Source: Homalodisca vitripennis (lineage: Eukaryota > Arthropoda > Insecta > Hemiptera > Cicadellidae). From it: a stretch of DNA of 64,000 nt. The stretch's first letter is position 1. The number at the start of each line of letters is the position of its first letter. The stretch is taken from NCBI RefSeq assembly GCF_021130785.1, contig NW_025776252.1:186001-250000 (forward strand), in the 5' to 3' direction. Both the position numbers and the translations under genes were made by a program. Positions 1 to 11,049 of this stretch are shown piece after piece. The notes under the pieces were generated by a model. The model made no database searches, was not told where the DNA came from, and saw only the letters and a program-made list of their open reading frames with translations.

Positions 1-114
1 GTCACTCAGACTTTCCATTAATAATTGTCCAGATAACAAAAATTATATGATGAGTTTGTTTAAAATGCCTACTTACCTCAATAATTGATTTCAGCGGCCA
101 TTGTAATATACTTT

Positions 115-335
115 AAGCCAATATATGGTTGGTTTATGTAATATATTGAGGGAATATCGTGCATGCATATCAACTTTAACTTTTTAGGACAGTCAGAAGT
201 ATAAGAACATTAATATAGTTATTCTAGGGTTTTAACCCTATTTACTCGTATACCGTTGCAGGTGTGATCACCATAATATTAATTAGAATTAAAAGTTGAG
301 ACACGTGTTGTACCCCGCGTGTGTATAAAATATGA
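115..335. repeat. Left copy, block 1 of a window-scale duplication
   Basis: This block matches about 59930-60130 in the same orientation. Shared landmarks are the 'attgagggaatat' / 'attgagggtatat' start, 'aggacag', 'ctagggtt', 'aggtgtgatca' and 'gacacgtgttgtacc'. The copies differ by many substitutions and small indels, so the duplication is old. No coding potential is visible in either copy. Confidence 0.65.
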
Positions 336-339
336 ACCT

Positions 340-2450
340 GCTACTCTCCGGCGATCTCTCAGGTAGAAGGTCGGGGTTGGAACAGCTTAAGTCTACTTTG
401 AAGTGTGTACCGAATGACGATAGCACATGGGGGTGGTGACTTCTGAGGTCGTAGTATTAAATACTCGAATTGCAAAGTTTACTTATAAGTTCAATTTAAT
501 CAGCGAAACTTACAAGCACCACTTTTAGTTGGTAAATTAAATGTATACCTTGCCACGTTGCTGCCAATTAGAGTACAAGAACTAAACATGTATATCTGAT
601 AGGTGGGCCTAAAATATCCAATGTTCTATGGAATTATGCCTACGATATTTCACGTTATAAAATTTAAGATTTTACTTCCCTTCGCAATATGTAGACTCAC
701 AACCCGGGTGTCGGCGTCTTGACACGAGACATTGAAGCTCTAGTCTAAGAAGGGTTATTTCTACTCGGTAATTACTAGAAGAGGATTCCAAGTTATGCAA
801 GTGGTAGCCATCTTCTCAAACAATACGTGAGCTCGCCTAAAACAAATTCGCGACGGTATTATCCATTTAATGAGACAAAAACTTATGACGACCATGTGCT
901 CGTCAGAAGGACAACGCCACAACTTGTATCTGTTTCAATCAAGCAAATAAAAGATCTTCAAGGGTAAGTTACTTTACTATTTACTACTTTACTTTACGTT
1001 ACATTCATTTTTATATGTTTGGAATCAAAGGGCTAATTTAATAATACGAAAATATAAATTTTACTTACGGACAAGGCGCGCGAGGTCAAATCGGTCACGT
1101 AGTTGGGCTGCTACAAAGGGTTAGAATAAAATATTCATACGCGTGCCAGTTAGGTAGGTACTCCGCTGATAATTTAGTTCCGGAACATTAGATAAAAAAA
1201 ATAATATTAAATTGTACTGGCTGACTAGGTTGTGAAATGTTACATTATATAACATCTAACTAAATAACGGTACAAGTGAGTAGATACATTTTATTTGGTA
1301 AGTTGGAATAACGTTTTAGGGCTCCACCCCGTTTATTACGGCATCCATGTAGAACTCTTAACGGGGAAACATGTCCGAGCCGAGCCAGAGCTAATATTGA
1401 CAAATTGTAATGCAGAACAAAATTTGACCAAAAAAATATGGACATTTAAGTATTTTACAGATCAACTTACTAACCATTCATAAAAGTAACAAGTAAAATA
1501 TTTCGCTCAGCCTCTGGTTACCAAAGATTATGGAATTATTCTTAGCCTATTGTTAAGCTAAACATATAGTAAAGATTAATTCAAAATAATAGTACCATTA
1601 CTGACCAGTGGCAAGCAAAGACTATCATAGCAAAATAAGATCCACTATTAATATTGGTCTTAAAATAAACAGGCTCCATTGAGTGACAAAATCAATTTAT
1701 ATTGAATAAATTTGTATAGAGACAAGTTATTTATATTTTATAACGAGCCACATTGATCCCTACGGTAATGTAATATTATCGGATAAAACAAACATACTCA
1801 AACGTGAAATACAAAGGCCCAGAAATATTCTTCCTATTTTAGCTCAGATCTTGAGTTCAAAATTTGACTAATTATAAATTCTAGATATGCAGATAAACAC
1901 ACAAAGCAACGTAGACCGCTGGCCACCAGCTGAAATAAAAATTTAACATACATGAACCATCTAAATTTTTTAGGAATATTATTGCAAGAGAAATTAAATT
2001 TTAGGCGAGGAAATTGTCCCATGACATGGAGATCTCCTGGCCAGATAAATGTGGGTCAAGTCCGCACTCATTTCCTAAATCACGGTTTTGATTAACATAA
2101 GGTTCTGACTGCAAAATTATCTGAGTAAGGCAATGTTAGTTGAAATAAGTATGACTTATCGGGTATGGCGAGCCAAGGACAGGTCCATTTGCCATATGGT
2201 ATGTACTTATCAGCCATATCGATGCCAGATAGAATATCTGCAGCTCACACGCGGGAGGGTAGGCAATTTTGCAACCCAGAAACTGTTAAGGAGTATCGAG
2301 CCACGCCAGGCGCGCGTCTGACGTAAAAAATAAATTTTTTATTGATCAGGCCAAAAATTTCAAGACATTCTTTGTTTAATTGAAAACTGCTGAAGACGAA
2401 CCAATCAATATCCCATGCTTGAACATTACTTGTGACTACCATGCATTAAG
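340..2450. other. Gene-free stretch, nothing recognised
   Basis: Only short chance open frames of about 60 codons occur here and none shows a protein motif I recognise. Small patches around 350-470, 1070-1100 and 2220-2320 are somewhat more GC-rich than their surroundings. I see no tRNA, inverted repeat or tandem repeat. Confidence 0.5.
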
Positions 2451-2459
2451 CTGCATCAA

Positions 2460-3010
2460 AGGAGCATAGAAAAAAATCAATATACTTTGAAAAACATATT
2501 TCAATCATAAGAAACTCGTTATTTCAAAAAGATTATATGAATGTCTGCCTTTTATGTAATTTCAAAGTAAATCTGTCTTAACAATTCACCTTTCTATGTG
2601 ATTCTCGTTATAATAAGTAACTATAAAATATAGCAAAATATACGCTGTTAAATTTATAAAAAATAATGGAAAAACTTTCCTTAAACAATTAAAATGTATT
2701 TATATAATACCCATTATTTAAACAAGAAAGGAAGAAAACAAAACTCCCTTGTATAAGCCTATATTTTATACAATAAACATCAAGATAAGAGATTTCAGAC
2801 GCCTTTTAAATATATTTAACGGATTTCGTAAATTCATTAAATAATTTACAAAAGTTGCTTGGAGCACAGTCTAAGACGTCAGACCTTGCACTAGAGATAG
2901 TGTTGGTATAAATCCTGTAGGGACTGGTAAAGATTTATCAGTGTTGGTTACCTTAAACCGAACCAACTATAAATTCTTCAATCAATTTTGTGCTAATTAG
3001 GAATTGCATT
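2460..3010. repeat. Left copy, block 2 of the duplication
   Basis: This block aligns by eye with about 60600-61200, same strand. Shared strings include 'aaagtaaatctgtctta', 'atagcaaaatata', 'ttccttaaacaatt', 'gtctaaga.gtcagacctt' and 'ccttaaaccgaacc'. Block order is the same as in the right copy. No coding potential is seen. Confidence 0.7.
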
Positions 3011-3299
3011 GTATGGATTAATAGTTACACTAATTTTATTAAAAAGAATATTAACAGGTATATTATTAACCAACAGATGAATAAAAAAACAATTACAGAT
3101 TTGCGTACTCGGTTCTTAATATATGAACGTTGATAATAATATATTATGCCATTGAAATCTGTAGAAATATACAAGTATGTCCATCATGTGTATTACCATT
3201 AACGAAACTTTAGTTTTTTTTTACTATTTATGCTCCTCTTTTTGTCTTAAGATTCTGCAGGGACCAGAAAACATGTATTTAAATTATAGCAAAATACCT

Positions 3300-3640
3300 G
3301 TAATATAATAATTTTTTCAAACCCAACTCATCTTAGGTAAATGATCAAGGACCTTTCTGTTCCGTAACTATAGAAAGAGAGATTGTACAGAATTTAATCT
3401 TTTTGCAATGTTTCATTCTCAAACAAGGAAGACCTCCATTGACTTTAGGTTCAAAAGATCAAAGAGCAACAAAGTTGACCCTTTTATCCCTTTACTTTCG
3501 TTAGATTATGCTGAACCATTTAATACTCAGCTGTATCGGTTTATTTATAAGCTTATGTTTATATTCATTAGTAGCAATTGTACTAAAAATTATCTTGTTT
3601 AAATATAACCCATCCGTTAATACTTTCGGTAATTAAAATT
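3300..3640. repeat. Left copy, block 3 of the duplication
   Basis: This block aligns with about 61815-62130. The best conserved part includes 'aggttcaaaagatcaaag' and 'ctcagctgtatcggttta'. A frame at 61830-62204 in the right copy is open for 124 codons, but the matching frame here is closed by a stop, so the similarity looks like conserved repeat DNA rather than a gene. Confidence 0.7.
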
Positions 3641-3647
3641 TATAATT

Positions 3648-4383
3648 TATTTATTTATTTATTTATTTATCAACGGTCAGTGCCATTTACACAAATGTAC
3701 AAACAAGCAACTAGTACATACAAAAGTACAAATTACAACATAAGTTAACAACAATATTTACTAGATAGCTTCAAGATGTATATAAATAATTTCCAACAAA
3801 TAATTATTTTAAATACACAAATAGTAACAACAAAGAGTATAAACTAAGCAACAATCAATAAATAATCTCTAACAACAATTGACTTCAACCAACCCAAGAA
3901 CAATACTGATATGTAGGTATATAAATGCTATTAACTACAATGGGACCAACTAGCATTTGATCTAAATACATTTTAAATGCTATGCCTAAGAACAAAAAGA
4001 AGATAAAACTAGAAAAAGAATAAGTATAAAATTTCCTGAATAATCACGAGCGCAATATGTTTTCCCTGAAGGTAGTGGGTGAAGAGCCAAAGAAGTCGGC
4101 CCGTGCTGAAAAAGAGTTCCCATGTCTCAGTAAACGAGGGATGATACTGTGGTAGCCGTAGCTGGTTAGCTGATGTGTCTTTCCAAAGAGGTCTCTCGAC
4201 CTGGTGCCTCCGACTGGAACACGCAGATCTACCATGCCGAGGAGATCGGGGCAGTCGATACTACCATTTAGCAGTCTGTGCAGGAACATCAGGTCCAGAT
4301 ACCTTCTTCTTGACTCCAGCAGGGGCAGTCCAAGAGCATCCCTTAGCGTTGTCACCGGAACCTCCCTATAGTTAAATCCCAGC
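3648..4383 (-). mobile_element. 5'-truncated non-LTR retrotransposon, jockey-like
   Basis: On the minus strand this is the 3' end of a LINE: the last part of a reverse transcriptase-type frame (about 4383 to 4044), a ~370 bp untranslated tail, and a terminal (TAAA)n run at about 3648-3671. The 7 bp string TATAATT lies on both sides (3641-3647 and 4384-4390) and is a plausible target site duplication. 5' truncation is usual for target-primed reverse transcription. The insertion splits the left copy of the window-scale duplication and has no counterpart in the right copy, so it came after the duplication. Confidence 0.75.
4044..4383 (-). pseudogene. C-terminal end of non-LTR ORF2 (reverse transcriptase), fragment
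   Basis: About 110 codons remain, read from about 4382 (LGFNYREVP) through ALGLPLLESRRRYLDLMFL, HRLLNGSIDCPDLL, DLRVPVGGTRSRDLF and HQLTSYGYHSIIPRLLR to a stop at 4044. Established knowledge: the pattern 'SLxxRRxxLDLxFLxxLLNGxIDCPxLL...RxP...TRS..LF...' is the region after the RT domain in many arthropod jockey/R1-type ORF2 proteins. The RT catalytic motif and the endonuclease are absent, being lost with the 5' end. No stop interrupts the remaining frame, which suggests a fairly young insertion. It cannot act on its own. Confidence 0.8.
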
Positions 4384-4429
4384 TATAATTAAATATATTG
4401 TATTGAGTTAGTGTACTTTTCACAATCTA

Positions 4430-5130
4430 AACTTCTTAATGTGTATTTTATTGAAAGTAGTGAGAAAGGTGACTTAAATTATTAAAATAAATACAAAATC
4501 TCAGACCTATGGCGACAATAGAATTGATGTTGGAAAGACAGCAAAACGGTCTGCAGTAGTTTTTAAGTAATAAATAAGAAGAATGTTTAAAACTGTTATT
4601 ATATAAGAAAAACAGTACCGTATTGTAGCGTATAATATATAATAACTCTTTTAATAATTTAGGTTTTATAGATGAATGTGATATAGTAGTAAACTATTGA
4701 GGTAATGTGCTACTATTTTAATAAAAGTAGTGAGATAACTCACATATTATAAGTAAACACAGAATATCAGAGCTATTGTGACAATATTAGTGATGTACAA
4801 GGACAGGGAAACTGTCTTCAGTCATTTTGAAAGTAATAAATTATGAAAATAATTAAAACTGTTAGTAATTACAAAACAGTATTGTGTTGAAGAGTGAAAA
4901 ATAAACAAGATAGCAAGGTGTATTTCGGTAAAACATCTTATATTATTATAACAGGGCAAAGTGGATGGCTCAAACAAGTATTAATTACAGCAGAGCCCAC
5001 TAATTGACTTGTCACAGCTCTCCTATGAGCTAAGTGGCTGTCAGCGCTTCCTCTCTGTTACAAGACATGTTTAACTATAACCTAGAGCATCAAACCAGTC
5101 TCTTTACTCATTTCGGTAGTATTAATATTA
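4430..5130. repeat. Duplication block 4 with an internal tandem pair
   Basis: Two diverged direct copies lie side by side (about 4440-4625 and 4705-4880). Each holds 'aaagtagtgag', 'acaga/caaaatctcag', a 'ggaaactgtct'- or 'aacggtctgcagt'-like string, 'aagtaataaat' and 'aaaacagta'. The second copy continues into a unit (4880-5050) that matches 62400-62570 and, at the right edge, 63905-64000. Shared text includes 'acatcttatattattata' and 'cccactaattgac'. No coding potential is visible. Confidence 0.65.
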
Positions 5131-5199
5131 GTAAAAAAAACTATAAAGTTTTTCTTTAATTAGTTACAAAATAATCAATCAGATTTATTTTAAACTAGC

Positions 5200-5740
5200 A
5201 TTTATCACCACATTAATTTCCGATTTAGTATTGAAAACTGGTATTTCTTTAAAATAGCTTTTTAAATAATCCTAAGAATAAGTGATGGTCCTTGAAATAT
5301 ATTCCAGACTTATTTACTTAAAACTAGTTAGAATGTTACTTTAAAAAGTATGTATTTGCGTCTTAATTCGGAGTCAAAACTGTTTTTAATGAGCACCCAT
5401 AACTAACAAATATGTCTCTGCATCACTATAGAATACCTAAAAGAAAAGCCCAAAAAATATTAAACTGCAATGTAAATATTTTGTCCAAAGTGTGGGTATA
5501 TAATTTCTTCTTAGTTATTTTTTTGATAGCACGTAACATGAAGTATTAAGTATCCCTATAATAATGTTAAATCCGAAGTACAGCAGACAAAATACGAAGT
5601 ATTTCAATACTTTGAGGCTCAAAATTATTGTTACGAGGTCCAAAAGGCAATCGAATTGACTCTGACTCTTATTTTAGACTAAGCACGTGAAACTCTGTTT
5701 TAGGTTCATATTTATTCTATGTAATACGACATAGTAGTAC
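5200..5740. repeat. Left copy, block 5 of the duplication
   Basis: This block aligns with about 62690-63180: 'agtgatggtcc.tgaa.atattcca', 'tgagcacc', 'gtattaag.a', 'aatgttaaatc', 'gaggtc.aaaag.caatc' and 'gactcttattttag'. Divergence is higher than in blocks 3 and 4. No gene is recognised. Confidence 0.55.
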
Positions 5741-5744
5741 TGAT

Positions 5745-6415
5745 TAAGAAAATGTACAGATGCGTTGGTCTGAAAAGACTTCTTCAATCAAAAGTGTTAA
5801 TTTCTGGTGACTATCATTGGTTTATGGTCTATAGATTTTTTGTTTCATAGAAACGTTTGCTTTAATTTTCCCAATGAAAAAAGTGCATAGTAACGTTCAT
5901 TTTAAATACCTTTTTTGATGAAAAAGTACAATCACTGTAATGCTCATCCGTTCTAAAGTATTTTAGTTACGGCAGTCTTTTGAAAACAAAAACTTGTAAA
6001 TATATTTTAAAATAATAATGCAACCAGAAAGAGGAATAACATCCTTATACCTTCAAGGTATTTTATTCCTACTTCTCCCCAAACGATGGAATTGTAATTT
6101 TTTTTAATGCTACCATTTATTTCATGAGGCACGTGTGTTTAACACTTTGATGAAATTACAATCACTTACAGTATCATCCGGAGTTTTTTTGCTGTTTTAT
6201 AGTTCATAACAAAACTACAATTAATATTTTTTAAATTTGTATAATTGCAAAAATTATAAAATTTTATAATTTGGGGAATTTAGGATGGAAAATAATATTC
6301 TAGAATACTGGTATAGTATAAAGTTGTGTTTACAAGTATCAGAAATACACATACATTTTTACCAAAGCAATTAAAACTTAAAAAAGGCATAAGTACATAA
6401 AAAAGTATCCACAGA
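5745..6415. other. Gene-free stretch
   Basis: AT-rich sequence with no recognisable coding or structural feature. I looked here for the left end of the piggyBac relic (a TTAA next to a CCC/GGG terminus) and did not find a convincing one. Confidence 0.4.
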
Positions 6416-6417
6416 TT

Positions 6418-6668
6418 TTAGATATTCTGAACACATGAAATGCACAACTTTCTGCTGCACTCCAAACAGATGGGTTGTCCGCATTTTATACATTTATAAT
6501 TGGTTTTTCTTGATTTAGTTCGTTATCAGACACTACATAGTTTGAAACTTCATCCGAATCCTCAACAGGTTCATCGTCACTATCATCCCCTTCAACGTTA
6601 TGTAGGAGTTGTAAAAGTCGCTAGTTAAATCTTCCATCGTTCACTCTTAAAATTTCCGAGTCACTCAT
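6418..6668 (-). pseudogene. piggyBac-type transposase, internally deleted
   Basis: The minus-strand reading starts at ATG 6668 with MSDSEIL and an acidic stretch (EGDDSDDEPVEDSDEVSN), typical of piggyBac transposase N termini. There is an in-frame TAG at codon 16. After about 59 codons the frame ends, and the next overlapping frame at once encodes a cysteine-rich end, CIKCGQPICLECSRKLC followed by ISCVQNI and a stop at 6418. That CxxC...CxxC...CxxC arrangement is the C-terminal cross-brace zinc finger of piggyBac transposases, which binds the transposon end. The whole catalytic DDD core, normally about 400-500 residues, is missing, so this is a deletion derivative. Family assignment rests on the two ends together. 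Confidence 0.6.
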
Positions 6669-9600
6669 GATTATAACAAGTCATAATAAAACATAAAAAC
6701 TAATATATACAAGCACGTAATAACTATTCACACTTTATCCGTATCACCCGGTATGACAGACCGGTAGAATAGTTACAGTAACCGTACCGTCCGGTACAGT
6801 AGACCGTAGCGCTCACAAAATAACTGGACTAATTCAAGGTCAAACGCCCTAGACAAACTAAAACCAATCGAAAACGGCTCAAGAGAGACCGGTTGACAGC
6901 TACTGAGCGAGGAGGGGGCAACCGAACACCAGTAGTGCCAATTTCAGAAACATGAAATTCCCCTCCGGTGTGTGTGTGTGTGTGTTTGTGTGTTTTTGAC
7001 AACTCATCATCTTAGGACTCCAGAATTATTAAAAACAAAAAGTAGCTGTTAAATTGTTAGCAACCAATATCAAGTTCTTATAGGTTTTGCAAACCTATTT
7101 TGAACACTTTATTTAGACTCAATTTTAAAACCTATTATATCTGTTTTGAGCATATAATACTAGTTTTTGTATCAAACCTCATGTTTTTATTAGTTGAGAA
7201 AAATAAAATTGTTCCACTAGGACATTACGCCATTTTAATTCCTATGGGTTTTACATTTATAAAAATGCTATAGCTTTAAATTTAAGTTATATGGTATACG
7301 TGTGCTAAATTAAAACTTTCTGAGATATCGGTAAGCTTAAGAATTAGTAATGAGTGTATGTGGGCTGTAACTGTTATACATAGAGATGAATTAGAGCAGA
7401 ATCCTAAGCCTTGAATCAGTAAGTTTATGTCCCATTATTTCTTATATATTTAACAAGATATATCTTATTTCCCTATATAGCTTAAAGATTACAAATGTGT
7501 ACTGTACATTTTTGTATCTTTGTTTAGTTTATTATATGTCATTTTAAGTTTTAAATTATCTTATCAACAAAATGGAGCGATGAATGTCTCATAAATAATC
7601 TAAACATCAAGAGAAAAAACCTACCAAAAATAGTGCTATCGAGACCAACTGTGGATGTTGGAGTATACAAACAAAGATTGGAATGGAATAGTTTTAGTTA
7701 AAACATTATTGCCATACAAATGTTAATACCTGTGCTCTCTTAATGTATAACGTGTCACTGACATACTTAACTTATTTTCAGATGAAGTTGTATTTAAGCT
7801 TGTGTGTGCTTACAAAATATGGTAATTTGTTAATGTTTTTGAAGGGATGCAAAAAATAGAATATTGTATTCTTCATAGACATATTAAAATGTTTTGAAAA
7901 TAGTCATAACATATAATAAACATCATTTCTATAGCCATTTCCAAAAACTTTAAAAATTATGAGAGACTACGGAGAAGAGTTAAAAATGAAGATAACTTGT
8001 AAAATTATATATTCAAAGAAAAGGATTTAAAAGGAAAAATGTATTGGCAGTATTTTATAGTGTCTTGGAAAAAATTTAAATTATTTGTCATAAATATAGT
8101 AATGATTTTTTAAAGATCTTTAATCTATGTTTAGGGATTATTCAACTGTTTCTCTATCATGTATTATACTGATATAAATATTGGATAGGCATTCGCGGGA
8201 CTGATCGACAGAAGTGACTACTTATTAATACTGGCTGTACATACATGTATATATCTTGAAAACTGGTGTTTGTTAAATATTGCAGGATTATTTATTATAA
8301 TTTAAATCTGACAAATGCCCGATATATCAGTGGTTTATAAGAACTCTCTTATCATAATCTAAGTGGCACTTTCTGAAAATCAATTTTATGGTATCAACTA
8401 CGAGGCCTAATCCAACACTAGAGTAATTGGATGTGTTTTGATTTTTGGTGTTAAATAGTAACAGTTTAACAAGTAAGTAATACAGGTTTTAGGGTTATAA
8501 TTTACTATAACTAAAAATATTTCTACCGAGAATGTTTTCAACTTTTACATGGGTGATTCCAGGTATAAATTACTTCTTGAATATCTTTTAATTCTCCACT
8601 AACATCCATGCCCGATATATATGCATGCCCTTTTTTTAACATCCCACAAAATTAGTGGATTTCCTGTTTTAGTTAATAAATCAGTTATTTAGTAGATATT
8701 TTAAACCTCTTGGTAAGTTTTGATTACAGTTGACTATAAAAAAATAACTAAATTTCAATATGAACATTTATGAACTTCTACATTTAAACATACATTAAAT
8801 TATATAAAATTTAGTTCTCCTGATAATCCAAATGTTTAAATTCATAAAAGAATAATTAATAAAAATTAAGTAAATTTTATCTTGACCATAACTTAACTCT
8901 TTAAAGCTGAGGAATACAGCTTCATTGATAAATACTTATTATTTGGGCGACATTTCTCTTCAAAGCAATATGGATTATGTATTATAAGTGTGACATAGAC
9001 GTTAGGCCGGAAAGTAACGTTTTTAAAATAAAACATAGCTTACACCACAGATAACTGAGAAATATTGCTACTTGTATCACGATTCCTCCTAAATGCCTTC
9101 GGAACATAATAGAAAGCAACTAAATAGTATTTGTTGCCAAGACAATTTTATAGTTGTTACAACTATTCACCTCATGGATGGCATTAAATATATCAGTACA
9201 ACACAACGGAATCAATCAAATTCCTCAGTCTTCGTTAAATCAATGCACACTAAAGATGCAATTTGAATTCATACTTTTCATAGAACACGATATTCAGAAC
9301 TATTGATGTAATTAAACTACTTCACTGACAAGGTATATAATTACATTACTTTTACTCCATACTTTTATAGAAGATATAAGTTTTTATACCTGTATATATA
9401 AAAACAAATTATAATAATATGTATTGTAAATTCATTAATTATAACGGGCAATGTAGGGCATCTATCAATATATTTAAAAATCGGATGTGTAAATTATTGT
9501 AATATTTCTATATTCCTAAAATGTTTGTTTCATTACTGAAAAATTGTATTTAAAATGGCTGCAATGAGAGGAAATGGTTATACTACAGAATTAATCGTCT

Positions 9601-10920
9601 TATGTATGTTTCTGTTAATATTAGAGATATTCTAGGCTGTATACTAATTTAATTAAAATGTATTAAACATATTTTTTGCATGCGAAATCATAAGACTAGT
9701 AATTTAGAATATGGATGATGCAATCCCAGGATCAAATTTGTTTTAATCCAATAATCATTTGATGTTTAACTGGTTATGTAAAATTTCAGGACGACATGAT
9801 TCTTTAGTCCACTAATTTTTTGTGTTAATTGGTTGCGGTTGTATATAATGTACTCATATTTTAGAGGAAAATTGTAACAAAAGCGTGATACTATTAGTTT
9901 AGGTATTGTCTCCATATGTATCCCACGAGCTTTACCAAATATGATTCTCTAATAATTATTTTAATACTGTGGTTGAAATGTATTTGTATTGAACAAATAA
10001 CCTGTGTATTATATAATTTATGTTATTGTTTATAATGTAAAATCGTTAAAATCATCGGACAAAATATTAATTAAAATGGGGTTTTCCTGGATTGGAAAAC
10101 GGATATTTAAAGCTAGAATGAAGAGAGCTCTCATGTTTTGAGAACAATGGCTGTATTTGCCACAGGCAACAGACCAGTGCTATTGTCGCAGATTGTCTGC
10201 TTTACAGAGTTGACTCTTCTTTTCTTCAGCATTAAAATAAGTTTTAAACAATAACAATTATTAGTACTTTTTTCCTTAACTATGATTCTTTTTTATGCAT
10301 AACTTGGGTTAAAAGACTATGCTTGCTGGGTAGATATCTGTTTGACAATTCGTTTGTAGTACCCGGATTTATAATTAGATGAACTGTATGGTAAGAGTTA
10401 AATAAAAACCTATTGTTGAGTAAATTGTAATATTTTAAATATAAAGTAGCATCTAAATAATAATAATAATCCTTTGCATTGTAAATTTGTTTCATTACCT
10501 TATATTCAATAGTTACCCTACAGTTTTTTTGTAAAAATATTTTTGCTGAAATGATATATTGAAAACGAACTGACTAATAGACTCGAAGATAGTATGAAGC
10601 TCATTTCATATACAAGGAATACTGAGGTTGATGATGGGGCGTAACACTCCATGGCTGAGCATCAGCAAAGGTGTTTATTCTCGTTAGACTACCCTTGCTA
10701 GCTTACTGGACCTTTGGTTTTAACACTGCTATAAAACCTAAATTATTGAATAGAAATTGGAAAAGTACCATATGACAACACTTTATTGTGTTCTTTGTAA
10801 ATACATCCTATTAAAGTACTATAATAAATTATATACATAATTATGCATTAAGGACTTTTAATCACTGCTATGGTCCTAAGCATCAGCATTAATATAAAAT
10901 TCTTCTAAGATGAAAAATAA
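6669..10920. other. Gene-free stretch with one (GT)n run
   Basis: Only chance short frames occur. A (GT)n microsatellite lies at 6968-6993. The stretch just right of the piggyBac relic (6740-6900) is unusually rich in CCGG/ACCGGT-like strings and may be the 5' flank of that element. I recognise nothing else. Confidence 0.4.
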
Positions 10921-10921
10921 A

Positions 10922-11003
10922 ATATGTCATATATATAAACATAATATATTATATATATATATATATATATAATATATATATATTATATGTTTATATATAT
11001 GAC

Positions 11004-11047
<44 letters not shown>
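10922..11047. repeat. AT-rich perfect palindrome followed by (TA)n
   Basis: A 22 bp arm at 10922-10943 (starting atatgtcatatata) is repeated as its exact reverse complement at 10986-11007, with a (TA)n-like spacer of 42 bp. A pure (TA)n tract follows to 11047. The arms contain a GTC/GAC and an AAAC/GTTT step, so the match is not a by-product of TA repetition alone. It could extrude a cruciform. It could also be an inverted duplication made by replication slippage. Confidence 0.7.

Positions 11048-11049
<2 letters not shown>

Noticed and set aside
6273..6965. GGGGAATTT / AAATTCCCC pair around the piggyBac relic as possible ends
   Set aside because: Only 9 bp match, no TTAA next to either end, and no further inverted similarity.
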